DNA from: Charina bottae | Lineage: Eukaryota; Chordata; Lepidosauria; Squamata; Charinaidae | DNA: 64,000 bases | Reading direction: 5' to 3' | NCBI GenBank assembly: GCA_023362775.1 | Contig: JALMGJ010000011.1 | Location: 18,092,001 to 18,156,000 of the forward strand | Shown here: positions 21,787 through 32,100 of the stretch, in pieces | Layout of the letters: every line of letters begins with the position of its first letter | How positions within the stretch are numbered: position 1 is the stretch's first letter | Position numbers and translations under genes: made by a program | The notes under the pieces: generated by a model | Seen by the model: the letters and a program-made list of their open reading frames with translations, nothing else | What the model was told of the DNA's origin: nothing | Databases searched by the model: none

Positions 21787-23652
21787 CTAAAATAAAAGAG
21801 AGAGAGAAGGTATACAAACAGAAAGCATACCAGGGAGACACATTGGGGTGGCCACAAGGAGGGGATGTCAAAAAAGTTAAGAGGGCAGCCATGGCCACAT
21901 GATGGAAGTCCCACCCCTTTTAATGTACGCCACACATGATGAATAGTTTAAAAGGGGTGGGGCTTCAGTTGTGTGGTCACGGCCGCCATCTTGACTTTTT
22001 TAACAACCCCTCGTGAATGCTGTGCCACAAATCCACCCATCTTGTACCTGCCCCTGGATCTTGTTTGAGGTATCTATTTCCTCTTATCAACAATTGCTTA
22101 AATATCAGTACATTAATTTAAAAACCATCGTAGCACAGCAGGATGTAAACCAGCAATTAAGCATATGAAATAATTCAGCTCACCAGGAAAAATGAAAGGG
22201 CCTTTCACTAAGTGCTACAAAAGTTGGGATCCCTTGTGAGCGTTCCACTGCAGAGCTCCAGAAGGTGAAGGTTTAGGGCCAAAAAGTTGCCAGTAATTGT
22301 CACCAACCCAACTTTGGAGGACTGGAACATGGGGAGAACATCTACAGTACTCTTGACTGTATTATTAGCCTCAGAAGCAAGAAGTCCTTCAAAAATCAAG
22401 ATGAGGGGCCTAACCAATTACATTCCTTCTCCTGCTACATTTTTACCTTCGTTCGACGCCTCAGGTGAGGATATGGGATGAACTCAGGACGTTCATGCGG
22501 ATGTTCCTTCTTCTTCAGCTCCGCATTCAACCAGCAGATGGCTACTCCAGGAAGTGCCACCACAAAGCTCAGAATCTTCCATGTCCGAGCTGTTTTGCAG
22601 AAGGGAAAGACAGGATAACCAAGGATGCAGAGCAGAAGACACTAGATGGTTGCTAAGTTACATAAAAAATAGGACATGGGTTTCCCCTGGGTAACAGCCT
22701 CCTAGTGTTACCTTGAGTCACTAGCGCCTTTGGTTCTCAGGAGAGCAGCAACGAAGGTCATTCTCAAGGTTGCTTTTTTGTGGGACAATGCATCAAAAGC
22801 CAAAATGCTGACATCTTTCCTAGAGGGCAAATGCTGGGCAAAGCAATCCATGTTGCATTCCAGCTAATCAAAAGGCACTCAACAACTAGATAATGAAAAT
22901 GTATTTAATTGGAAAGACTATCATCTACACCCATCAACATAACCATTTCCTACTGCAGGACTACAGCATGTCTGTTAAAAGACAGAGACTTTGTTTTCTT
23001 CCTTTTTTCTTTTATGTAGTCATTTATTTCGTCTTTAAATCTTAAAATAGATTTAAATAAAATAAAATAAAAGACAGAGACCTCTACGTAAGTAAAGTGT
23101 TGGCAGTAGAAGAGAGGGGAGCAGAGGACAGGAAGCAAAGGACAATCTAACCCGTTATGGGACATGACGGACAGATTCTACAGGAAAATAAAAGGTTTTC
23201 AGCGTAAAGTATTAAAAGTGTATACTTCGTTTTTGCTTAAACGAAAGGCATTAATTAAACAGGATGTGGTCCCACAGAGGTACACAGTTTTTCTATTGTT
23301 GTTATTCTTACTATTATTATTATTAGTTTTTACACATCGAGGAATAACACTGTACAAATAACAAACAAAAAGAATCACATTTTGATTGGTGTTCCTTGGA
23401 AATTCAACCTCCAGCCAGCTACCAAGGAATGTCTATATATCAGATCTCTACATTTTATATTTTTTCCTATTCTTTTTCCTTGATATTGCTGTCCCCAGGT
23501 ATTGTTGAAATTATTGTTATTTTCGGTAGTAGTACTAGTCTTGTCTTTTATTGAATTCACTTACCACTGGACCCCTCTTCATGGCCAGCTACTTCGGTAG
23601 CAAGATTCCTTCCCTGGGCCACCAGTCGAACAGTTGGCCACCTGGGAATCAT
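21691..23652 (-). CDS. COX6A2: Cytochrome c oxidase subunit 6A (COX6A2 by position)
   Basis: Small nuclear-encoded accessory subunit of mitochondrial complex IV in the inner membrane. Exons 23565-23652, 22447-22589 and 21691-21786 join in frame to 108 codons plus stop. The N-terminus ([16 protein letters not shown]) is basic with no acidic residue, as expected of a mitochondrial presequence. Then follow GHEEGSSARTWK, one membrane helix ([15 protein letters not shown]), [12 protein letters not shown] and the family hallmark [17 protein letters not shown]...LPTGYE. An AATAAA lies at 21575-21580 on the minus strand, ~110 bases past the stop. The family assignment is firm. The choice of A2 (muscle/heart) over A1 rests on synteny with CD11-type integrin genes, as in human, so it is inference. 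Confidence 0.93.
21868..22010. mobile_element. Palindromic MITE (AAGTCAAGATGG family) in COX6A2 intron 2
   Basis: Arms GTCAAAAAAGTTAAGAGGGC and GCCGCCATCTTGACTTTTTT with ACCCCTTTTAA and complement in the middle. Confidence 0.55.
22447..22589 (-). CDS. COX6A2: COX6A2 exon 2
   Basis: Encodes [20 protein letters not shown] to HLRRRTK. Acceptor AAAACAG, donor AAG|GTAAAA. Contains the single membrane helix and [12 protein letters not shown]. Confidence 0.93.
23565..23652 (-). CDS. COX6A2: COX6A2 exon 1
   Basis: Start ATG at 23652-23650 (context GGA ATG A). Encodes the presequence and [12 protein letters not shown]. Donor G|GTAAGT, phase 1. A longer ATG frame beginning at 23938 overlaps this start in a different frame. 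Confidence 0.88.
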
Positions 23653-23987
23653 TCCAGAAATCCAGAGTTCCGAGGACCTTTGTGTTGTAGATGGTGTCTA
23701 TAATGGAGACCTCGTATTCTTCCCTGTGGCTGGTCACTGTCTTTGCTGGATCAAGGCCTTCCTGCCCAACTGCTCTTTTACTCCCACTTCTCCCTCCTCC
23801 TTGGACCTGACAGTTGTGTTCATCTGACCCTCTTTGGCCAATGAAGTTGAGGCAGAAACATAACCCAGCTTGGAGCTTCTCTAGCAAGGCTGTCACCCAA
23901 CCCATGATGAAGAGCCAACTCCGCACTAAGATTGGCATGAGACCCAGGAACTAACAATCCTTCCCTCCCTCCGGTGGATTTCTGGGT

Positions 23988-23998
23988 CTATTTATAAA
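23988..23998 (-). promoter_or_regulatory. MEF2/TATA-like element upstream of COX6A2
   Basis: The plus strand reads CTATTTATAA, an exact match to the MEF2 consensus YTAWWWWTAR; on the minus strand the same bases give TATAAATA. A CAAATG E-box-type site lies at 24011-24016. MEF2 plus E-box control is known for the muscle COX6A isoform. The site is ~340 bases upstream of the start codon. Promoter function is inferred. Confidence 0.5.
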
Positions 23999-24019
23999 CG
24001 AAGCTGAAAGCAAATGCAG

Positions 24020-25640
24020 AAAGTCCAATCTCCAAAGGGAATGTATTATTAGAGTAAGTGCTTAAAATGTTCTAGTAGATTTGTGAGTGACTTTTGCACC
24101 ATGTGGCAGGCAAAGCTTCATATGTGTTAACATTCATTGGAGTTCTATATCAGGTAGAAAGTTGCTTTAGTCTGATGCACTCCCTTTCCATGCCTGTTTG
24201 TTCTTACCACATTAACTTGTCTATAATGTTTTGCTTTCAGTTGTCCATCAGCTTAGATCCTGATCTTTCTTACACTGAAATAGCTCCAAGGGTTTCTATT
24301 GCTAGCTCCAGATCTTTCAACAGATATGGTAGCAAACAGCCACATCTATTGTCCAACACACATCACAGAGAGTTCATATTCCACAGTAATATGACATCTC
24401 ATCAAATGCACTTATGCAGCAGTATCATTGCATAATAACAATTGTCATCCAGAACCCAATCAGCATCTTCTAATGCTACCAATCAGAAGTTATGGTAAAG
24501 TTACAATGGAAGGTGTTTTATTTGACCCCACACCATTAAACCCAGTTTTGGAATACCTTCTGGATTCAACTATTGACCTTGCTGGACAAAATTGTTCACA
24601 CGTAATGCTGCTAGACTTAGTGCAGGAATTCTGCAAATGTACCCACTTCCAGGTAGCATATGCCTGGCTTTCAGAACTATCTTTTCAACCTAATCTTCAT
24701 GCAAACCTGGTATTCTGTGGGGCTTCCTTTTTTCTCACAGCTTCACTATGGACCAGAGAGGAGGTAGGTCTTTCCCTTCTCTGAGTAAGATGGGTTTGCA
24801 GCTATGGATTAGTTACACAATGATTGCTTCAATCCCTATTAGGATGAGAACCAATGCTTACAACTAAGAGTCCTTATAGTAGAGATTAGGATAGTGTTGG
24901 GGGATTAACATGGCAGGTAAGAAGAAGAGAAGTAAGGTATCTTGTGCCATTTCTCTCTGTTTACTTTTTCAGTCGGCAAACTACTGGTCTACCCTCAGGT
25001 CTGCTAATGTGCTTAAATGCTTGGTTGATGAATAATAACTTTGCATCCATGATTTTGTTGGAATCCAGCAAATCAGGCATGCCTCATTAGCATATGGATG
25101 ATTGCTCTAGGAGGCAAACTCCGTGCTACTAGAGGAAGCTGCTTGTTGCCCCTCCCACTTCCTCTTCTCTCTCTCTCTGATTCTTCCACTGATGGGGTAG
25201 GACGTGCCTTAGCTCCTTCCATGGAGAGGCCATGTGCTAGGCCTCAAGCCCCTTTCTCCACACAGCCTCTGGCAGCAAACAAGGCCAGAGGTATTCAGTT
25301 TAGGGAACAGAAAGAAGAACTGAAACCAATTTTCTACCGAAATGGCTGTACCCGGACCGAATAAATGTAAGAACTCTTTTGTACTTACTTTTTGTACCTG
25401 CAATGTCTACGCGTGTGTTTCTTTATGCTTGGGTGGGCTAAAAATGTAAGAATAAGAACCTGAATCTCTCTAACGTGCTCACAGGCTGTTTTTTAAAACA
25501 ATATTCCTTTTTCTGCCCACGAGTTTACAAAGCATTAAAGTCTGCTCAATTCACTGGTTCTAACAGGCCACTGAATTATCTTCAGATTTAAGTATGGATG
25601 AAAGGACCAACCTGCAGAGACTCCTGGGCTGCAGAACTGG
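24020..25640. other. Intergenic stretch without a supported gene
   Basis: Two open frames (24094-24435, 24428-24784) show no domain or splice support. About 25100-25400 contains AATAAATGTAAGAACTC near its end, perhaps an LTR remnant, but not enough to call. Confidence 0.35.
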
Positions 25641-25665
25641 TCAATGTGAGCCCCACTATGTAGAC

Positions 25666-25787
25666 CAGTGTTTCTTGGGAACTTTAAGATGTGTGGACTT
25701 CAACTCCCAGAATTCCGCAGCCAGCCATGGGAAATTCTGGGAGTTGAAGTCCACACATCTTAAAGTTCCCAAGGATGAGAAACACTG
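25666..25787. mobile_element. Palindromic hAT-type MITE (CAGTGTTTCT family)
   Basis: Near-perfect inverted arms (GATGTGTGGACTTCAACTCC and complement). Perfect 8-bp duplication ATGTAGAC at 25658-25665 and 25788-25795. Confidence 0.9.
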
Positions 25788-26434
25788 ATGTAGACCAAAC
25801 CAAGAAACCAACTCCAAAGGACAACTAAAACTATTTTTACTAATATTGGCTACAGTAACAGAATCTTGCAAGTCTGATTGTGCTTTACCCCCCACCCCCA
25901 ATACTAATGTGAATTATGGAGGTGTCTGTCTAAGCTGCTTTCACATAACTTCTTGTTTTGGACTTAAGACTTTTCCCTGTGTCTCTTTGGTAATGGATCT
26001 GGCTTATCTCTGTCAAGGTCATCTTCCTTACTCTCTATATCCAGAAAGCATAGGGTGTTAGTCGAATCCAGCTGTGCTCTCTTACATTGTTGCATAGCAC
26101 CAGAATAGGCCAGAGAGCGGGAGTGGCTGCAGCACTGAAAAATATGTGGGGATGAAAAAAAATGCAACAAAGCTTGAATATTTTATATTCGTCCCTTTTT
26201 AAACAAATGGAGGAAAATTTTAAGCTTGTTCTTAGTTTCTACAAGGATTCCTTTCAACGCTTCTCCCCATAATACAAAGGTAAAGTACCAGAAAAAGGAA
26301 CTAAAGCTTCATTTGACCTGAAACATATGTTTCCATACCAGTATTTAATCATCCAGTAATATTTAAAGTGGCTATTGCTTTGGGAAAAAACAAATAAATG
26401 TCTTCTACAGTGTTCCAGCAATGATACCCAACAG

Positions 26435-26590
26435 ATTGATTTGATTGATTTGATTGATTTGATTGATTCCCTTTTTTTTGTACAGGAACTCAAAGTGGTG
26501 CATATGGTGCTTCTCCTATTTTTCCTAAGAACAGCCGTGTGAGGTGGGCTGGGCTAAGAGAGAAAGTGACTGGCCCGAAGTCACTCATGA
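26435..26590 (-). repeat. (TTGAT)n and MIR-like SINE fragment
   Basis: TTGAT pentamers at 26437-26467, then ACAGGAACTCAAAG and AGAAAGTGACTGGCCCGAAGTCAC, the core of the tRNA-derived SINE seen at 28370. Confidence 0.5.
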
Positions 26591-27049
26591 TCTCTTTAGT
26601 ATCACAACCCTGCCTGGGGCATTTTTATCAGCTTCAGAATACTTGGATGAAGAGTCGTCTCTTGTTTTAGCATTCTCTGTGTTGGCTGATTTCATAGGCA
26701 GCATTTGGGTTGATGATTTTGGGTATGAACATGAGACATTTAGGATAAATGGAGTTGTGACTGCTTCATTGGTGGTCCAAATCATGTCCAGAAGAATTAG
26801 TGCCACTTAGATTTTGACTTACTGGATTTTTTTAAAAAATGTGCTTCTTTTTGCCTTTTCTTACTTTTCTTATTACAAGCAGGAGAGATTTCCCTTATGA
26901 TAGTGTTTTTTCCCCTCTAAGTAGTTCAGATATGTGTTTAATGAAATCTTCCATCTGTTACCATATGAAAAGGTTTGTCTGGGAAATAGAGGGCTGGCTA
27001 CCAAGAATCCAAAAATGCTTTCCTCCAGTGCTGCAAGCCAATTGCAAAA

Positions 27050-27346
27050 AGCAAAGGTAAAGGTCTGGATTGTCTATTCTGTACATGTGGTGGATTCCGA
27101 CACTGATGCTGTTTCCCAGGGGGAGAGAGCATTCCAGACTGATAAGAGACTTCACAGCCCGGACTCTGTTGCTGGGAAGGTTAAGAAGTTCAAGGCAGCC
27201 CCTCCCTGGAGCCCTTTGGAGTTATTTTCCTTAGCTTAGTGTAGGTAGCCTCAGTCTGGCAAGATTCTGTTCATAGGGTAAGAACAATAAAGAAACTAGA
27301 GTTGGAAACCCTTCTCAGCGTGGTTCTTGTCCCTGATTCCCTGACA
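27050..27346 (+). mobile_element. LTR-like remnant
   Basis: Shares CAGTCTGGCAAGATTCTGT, an AATAAAGAA polyadenylation-type signal and a final ...CTGACA with the minus strand of 48442-48620. Fits the R-U5 end of an LTR. No internal retroviral or gypsy coding region found nearby. Confidence 0.45.
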
Positions 27347-27444
27347 GTCGAGCTTGGTTACTTAGGAGGCAATTGTTGTGTTCTGCTGACCCCTGGGGGT
27401 ACAACATGGTTTTGCCCCGTGGCATAAAGCAATAGTGTCAATAA

Positions 27445-27553
27445 CTGTTTCTCAACCTCAGCAACTTTAAGATGTGTGGACTTCAGGTTGACAGGGGGTA
27501 TTCTGGGAGTTGAAGTCCACACATCTTAAAGTTGCTGAGGTTGAGAAACACTG
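27445..27553. mobile_element. Palindromic hAT-type MITE (CAGTGTTTCTCAACC family)
   Basis: Inverted arms CTCAGCAACTTTAAGATGTG and complement around a short centre. Left tip mutated; duplication not clear. Confidence 0.65.
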
Positions 27554-28364
27554 CCCTACTCTAACAACATTTTGTGTATCCCACTGGCTACTTTCAGGCA
27601 TTACCAACTGTATCCACTAGCTGTGGGCACTGCCATTCCTCGTAGCAACTCTTAGCCATTTGGGATATTTGGGAGCTGGGGTTAAATTGCCAAGAGTTCT
27701 GCCAGTTTCCCCTTCTAGCACAAGTGACTCAAGACTAGAGAACCTGCTTACCAGCCTTTTAGAAGAACGGTAAACCTCTGTGGAAAAATAGCTCAACCCA
27801 CTGGCCTTCCTTCCAGGTGCCCCTCACCCTCATCCAAGCCATCCACCACACTTTAAGGAGGGTGACTGATGGAGGCTTCAGCTGGCCCTGGGTGGGAGGG
27901 GAAACAAAGCCTGGGGAACCTACCAATCACTATCCTTGGATTGTCCCAGAGTAAATCTGCATGGACAGGACCCATCTCAAGCCACATTACCGATGAGGGA
28001 GTTTGCATGGCTGTCAGCACATTTCAAATTATACCAGCCTTTTTTTCTGCCAACTGATTGACTGCAGGAATGCACATTACTGCTGTCATGAGGGAGAACC
28101 TTAAACTGGCAGGGCTTCATCAGGAGAAGACGACCAACGATCTTTTCCATGATTTCTTGGCTCTCAAGGCCAAATAAGAAGAAGAGGCATGTATGTTCTC
28201 CATTCAAGAGAGAAAGCTTGATTTCAACCAGCATGCTCAAAACAAGTTGTTACCACTTGTTACCACTTCTCAACATGAATGTCAGAAGCTGAATCTTTCC
28301 AGTCAAGGAGAGATATCAAAAGATCTCAGGAAGATAGCCATCAGCTTAGATGAATTTTAAAGGG
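27554..28364. other. Intergenic stretch, nothing recognised
   Basis: No gene, repeat family or structural motif could be supported here. Confidence 0.4.
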
Positions 28365-28727
28365 ATGTTTTTATTTATTTATTTTTATTTTTATTTAATT
28401 TTTATCCCGCCTTTATTATTTTTATAAATAACTCAAGGCAGCGAACATACCTAATACTCCTTCCTCCTCCTATTTTCCCCACAACAACCCTGTGAGGTGA
28501 GTTGGGGTGAGAGAGAGGGACTGGCCCAAGGTCACCCAGCCGGCTTTCATGCCTGAGGCGGGACTAGAACTCTCAGTCTCCTGGTTTGCCATTGGCTCCT
28601 TCCTAGGGCTGAGAGGCAGGGACTGGCCCAAGGTCACCCAGCCGGCTTCCATGCCTAAGGCGGGACTAGAACTCACAGACTCCTGGTTTCTAGCCCAGCA
28701 CCTTAACCACTAGACCAAACTGGCTCT
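28365..28727 (-). mobile_element. tRNA-derived MIR-like SINE with internal duplication
   Basis: On the minus strand the head is GAGCCAGTTTGGTCTAGTGG then TTAAGGTGCTGGGC. The GACTGGCCCAAGGTCACCCA to GGACTAGAACTC module occurs twice (about 28518 and 28620). The 3' part is ATCCCGCCTTTATTATTTTT. Other copies are at 53546-53796, 4385-4705 and 39040-39860. Confidence 0.7.
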
Positions 28728-29051
28728 CTAACTGAAATATACAAACTGAAATATCAAATTGAAATTATATGAAATATAACTGAAATATCAAACTGAAATA
28801 TACTGTACATGTAGGCAGGGTCTATCAATCAGCCTAAATCAGCAAACATCTTGTGTTTAGAGGCAGAGAGTACATATCAGTTACTGTGAGCAAGAAGAAA
28901 AGGATGGATTCTGCTTTAGTTCTGTCTTCTGGGCTTTTCTGAAGTATCTTGGGGGCACCGTAATAAATTGGTTGATGGACTAATCTGGCACACCTTTTCT
29001 TAGGTTCTCAAAACAGAGCTCCAGAACATGTGAAAAGACTCAGCAGGATTA

Positions 29052-29174
29052 TCAGGAGACAGTGTCTTTGCTAGGAGGAGACGACTCTACATTTGGTGAG
29101 GATGGACCAATGGCTTCATTCTCAGCTCCGGCCTCCTCCAGCATCTGCTTGTATTGACGCTTGAAGAACCCAAC
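29052..29174 (-). CDS. Gene B last coding exon (cytoplasmic tail)
   Basis: Encodes [20 protein letters not shown], a Ser/Pro-rich end and the stop TGA at 29054-29052. Acceptor TCTCTCTCTCTAG. Confidence 0.95.
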   Translation of the reverse strand, partial: VGFFKRQYKQMLEEAGAENEAIGPSSPNVESSPPSKDTVS

Positions 29175-32100
29175 CTAGAGAGAGAGAGAAATGGAAGTAA
29201 GAGAAACAGAAAGAAAACACAAGATTTCTCCTCAAGCAAACAAATGACACCAGCCCTTATGGGTAGTCCTCGCTTAACGACCACAACTGGGACCGGAATT
29301 TTGGTTGCTAAGCGAAGCAGTCATTAAGCGAATCCAACCCAATTTTACAAACTTTTTGCGGTGGTTGTTAAGTGAATCAACGTGGGCATTAAGCAAACCA
29401 CATGGTCGCTAAGTGAATCACACAGTTCCCCATTGATTTTGCTTGCCAGAAACCAGCCAGGTAGGTCTAAAATGGCAATCATGTGACCACGGGGTGCTGC
29501 GACGGCCATAAATGCGAACCTGTTGCCACGTGCCTAAATCATGATCATGTGACTGCGGTGACGCAGCAACGGTCGTAAGTGTGAGGACCAGTCACAAGTC
29601 GTTTTTTCAGCACCGTCGTAAGTCCAAACCATCACTAAATGAATGGTTGTTAAGTGAGGACTACCTGTAGTGCTTAAGAGAGCTGCCAAGGCTCAGAGGG
29701 CTATGAAAATCACACCCTGTCATTTGGCCAAGAAGGGCTGGTGAAGGGCTAAGATGACTCCTTTGGTGAGAAGCCTTTGGAACATGCAGGCATCATTGCC
29801 AGTTTGCAGTCCAGATAAAAGAGCAGGACCTAATAGGGAGAGGTAAGTAAGATGCTGTTCTGTACCCTTTCCCACCCCAGGTTCCACTTCACCTTATACA
29901 AGGCTGCAGCTGTCAGAGCTAGAAGGATTAAACCCCCAAAAGAGCTGCCAATGATAACTGGGAGGCCGTTGTAGATCTCGATCCGCTCCACCACTGTCTG
30001 CGCCTGGGAATGGTGGGGAGAAAGATGGCAGGGAAATTGGGCACAGCCTGGCAGTCCAGGCATCCAGGTGTCGAGGACCAGTTCCAATCCGTTAGACGTC
30101 ACCCCCCTCCAAGGGTTGGGGAAGAAAGCCCTGAGGCTCAGCTTCCTGTCCGTGCCCCGTATCATCCCGTTCTCCATTACCTGAGCTTGTGGAAAGCCCT
30201 CCTCTTGTGTGTATTTTCTCTGGTCATAAGAAATCTGCGCGGAGCTCACCAAAATAATCTTCTTCTGTTGGATCTGGAAGAGAGATCTGTTATTTCTGAA
30301 AGGTGACAACCTATTTGCCCACATGGTTCCACCAAAAAAAGAATCAATAAGGCAAGTGCGGCAGGAAATCCTCCTTCCCAGCACAGAGACTCTTCTAGCT
30401 CTCGGGTGGAGCGGGACCACTTGTGAGTATCTCGCAGTTCAAGAAACTCAGCCTCTGTACCTGAGACGTCCAGTGGAAATGGATGTCTCCTTTGATCCTG
30501 AACTCCAGTGGCTTTTTTTGCATCGCCAGTGGCAAAATGTCACAACGGATTATTTTGCAGGAGGCAACGGAGCAGTCCTGGGGGGGGATAAAAAGATATC
30601 CAGGATAAGGCCAAAGGGGGAAATCATACAAGGGCAAAATGGTCCTTGACAAACTACAATTCTGCACTTCCAGTATGAACTATGGAATTGAACATCCTGA
30701 TAATATCCATTGTTTCCTTCTTTATACCAACTTTCTAGTTTGCATGGTTGTGAAGGATATTTATTTTTTAAAACTTTCCAGATTATAGGGTAACTTCCTT
30801 AATAGATTGTAGATGTATTATGTGCCTTAGACAGAATATATTTTGAAGACCCCTGTGAGATGCTGATCAGCAAGCTAGCTAAGTATGGGTGGCATGATAA
30901 TTAAGTGGAGCGGCATTATTTTTTCAAGACTCCTTAGTCCTGCCTGAGGATTCTCATAAATCAGTATATATGACTTCTCTCAGAAAGAGCTACAGAACGC
31001 AGTTGGCCCCGAAGAGAAGGACCAGCATGCTCACCAGCTGCGGATGCGCCTCCTTTGCCAGAAGATCCTTGGAGCCTGGAGTTTCTCTCTCCAAGTCACA
31101 CTTGGCCACTTCAGGCTGCAGAAAAAGAGAAGTCAGTGTTTCTCAACCTTAGCAACTTTAAGATGGGTGGACTTCAACTCCAGTCATTAGTAGCAGAAGG
31201 TGATGGATGGAGCAGAAGACAAATGGTAACGTCTTTTGCTTCCCCTCAGGGAAGGGGGTGGGGTGGGGGGCTTTAAGAAGTTTTGCTTCTCCAAGTCCTA
31301 GTTCCAAGTAAGTTCCAGAAGCTGGAAGAAGGATCTTCAGTCGGGTTCTGCAGATCCGCAAAGGGGTTCTTTTCTTCAGCAGAGGCTCAACTAAAGCAGC
31401 GGTCCCCAGCCTTTTTGGCACCAGGGACCGGTCGTGGAAGACAATTTTTCCACAGACCAGGGGGATGGGGTTTGCAGGCGGGAGCCAATCTTGCACACCA
31501 GGGGGTGGGGTTTGCAGGCGGGAGCCAATCACACGCACCAGGGGTGGGGTTTGCAGGCGGGAGCCAATTGCGTGCACCATGGGCGGGGTAATCATGTGCA
31601 CCAAGGGGCGGGGTTTGCAGGCGGGAGCCCCACGGCCCACTTCCTAACAGGCCACAGCCCACAGGTTGGGGACCCCTGAACTAAAGCACCTCTTTGAAAC
31701 AAAGCAGGAATCCAGTTCTCATGGTGGGGGTGGAGCAGTTGTACTGATTCAACCTGATCTAGGACAGGGGCTTCTGCAAATGCACTGCACACACACAGAG
31801 ATAGAAGCCCCTGTTAGCAAATCAAAGCAGGCGAATGATTCAGATTGGCCCAGCCTGGACACTCTGGGGAGGTGGGCTAAGTCACATCAGAAGGCGAAAT
31901 GCTTCATTGAAGTGCATTGCAGGTGGTTGATCCACCTAGGCTGAATATCTCCAGCAGATATTTTCCCAGCCAGGGGGTTCTTCAGTGGAATTACCAGAAA
32001 GCCACAACAAGACAGTCCAAGATAGATAGCATACCTCAGAAGGAATGACTTGAAACACCTTCCAAACAGGGATCCCTGTCAGTTTTACTGGGATCTGAAA

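Noticed and set aside
23579..23938. 119-codon minus-strand frame beginning MPILVRSW as a protein gene
   Set aside because: It overlaps the COX6A2 start in another frame and shows no recognisable domain; treated as a possible upstream frame only.
24094..24784. Two open frames of ~115 codons as a candidate gene
   Set aside because: No domain, no splice context, no codon bias evidence and overlapping frames; likely chance.
31387..31662. Repetitive frames (LQTPPL, GVCRREP) near 31.4-31.7 kb as repeat proteins
   Set aside because: They are translations of tandem units inside a non-coding hAT element.
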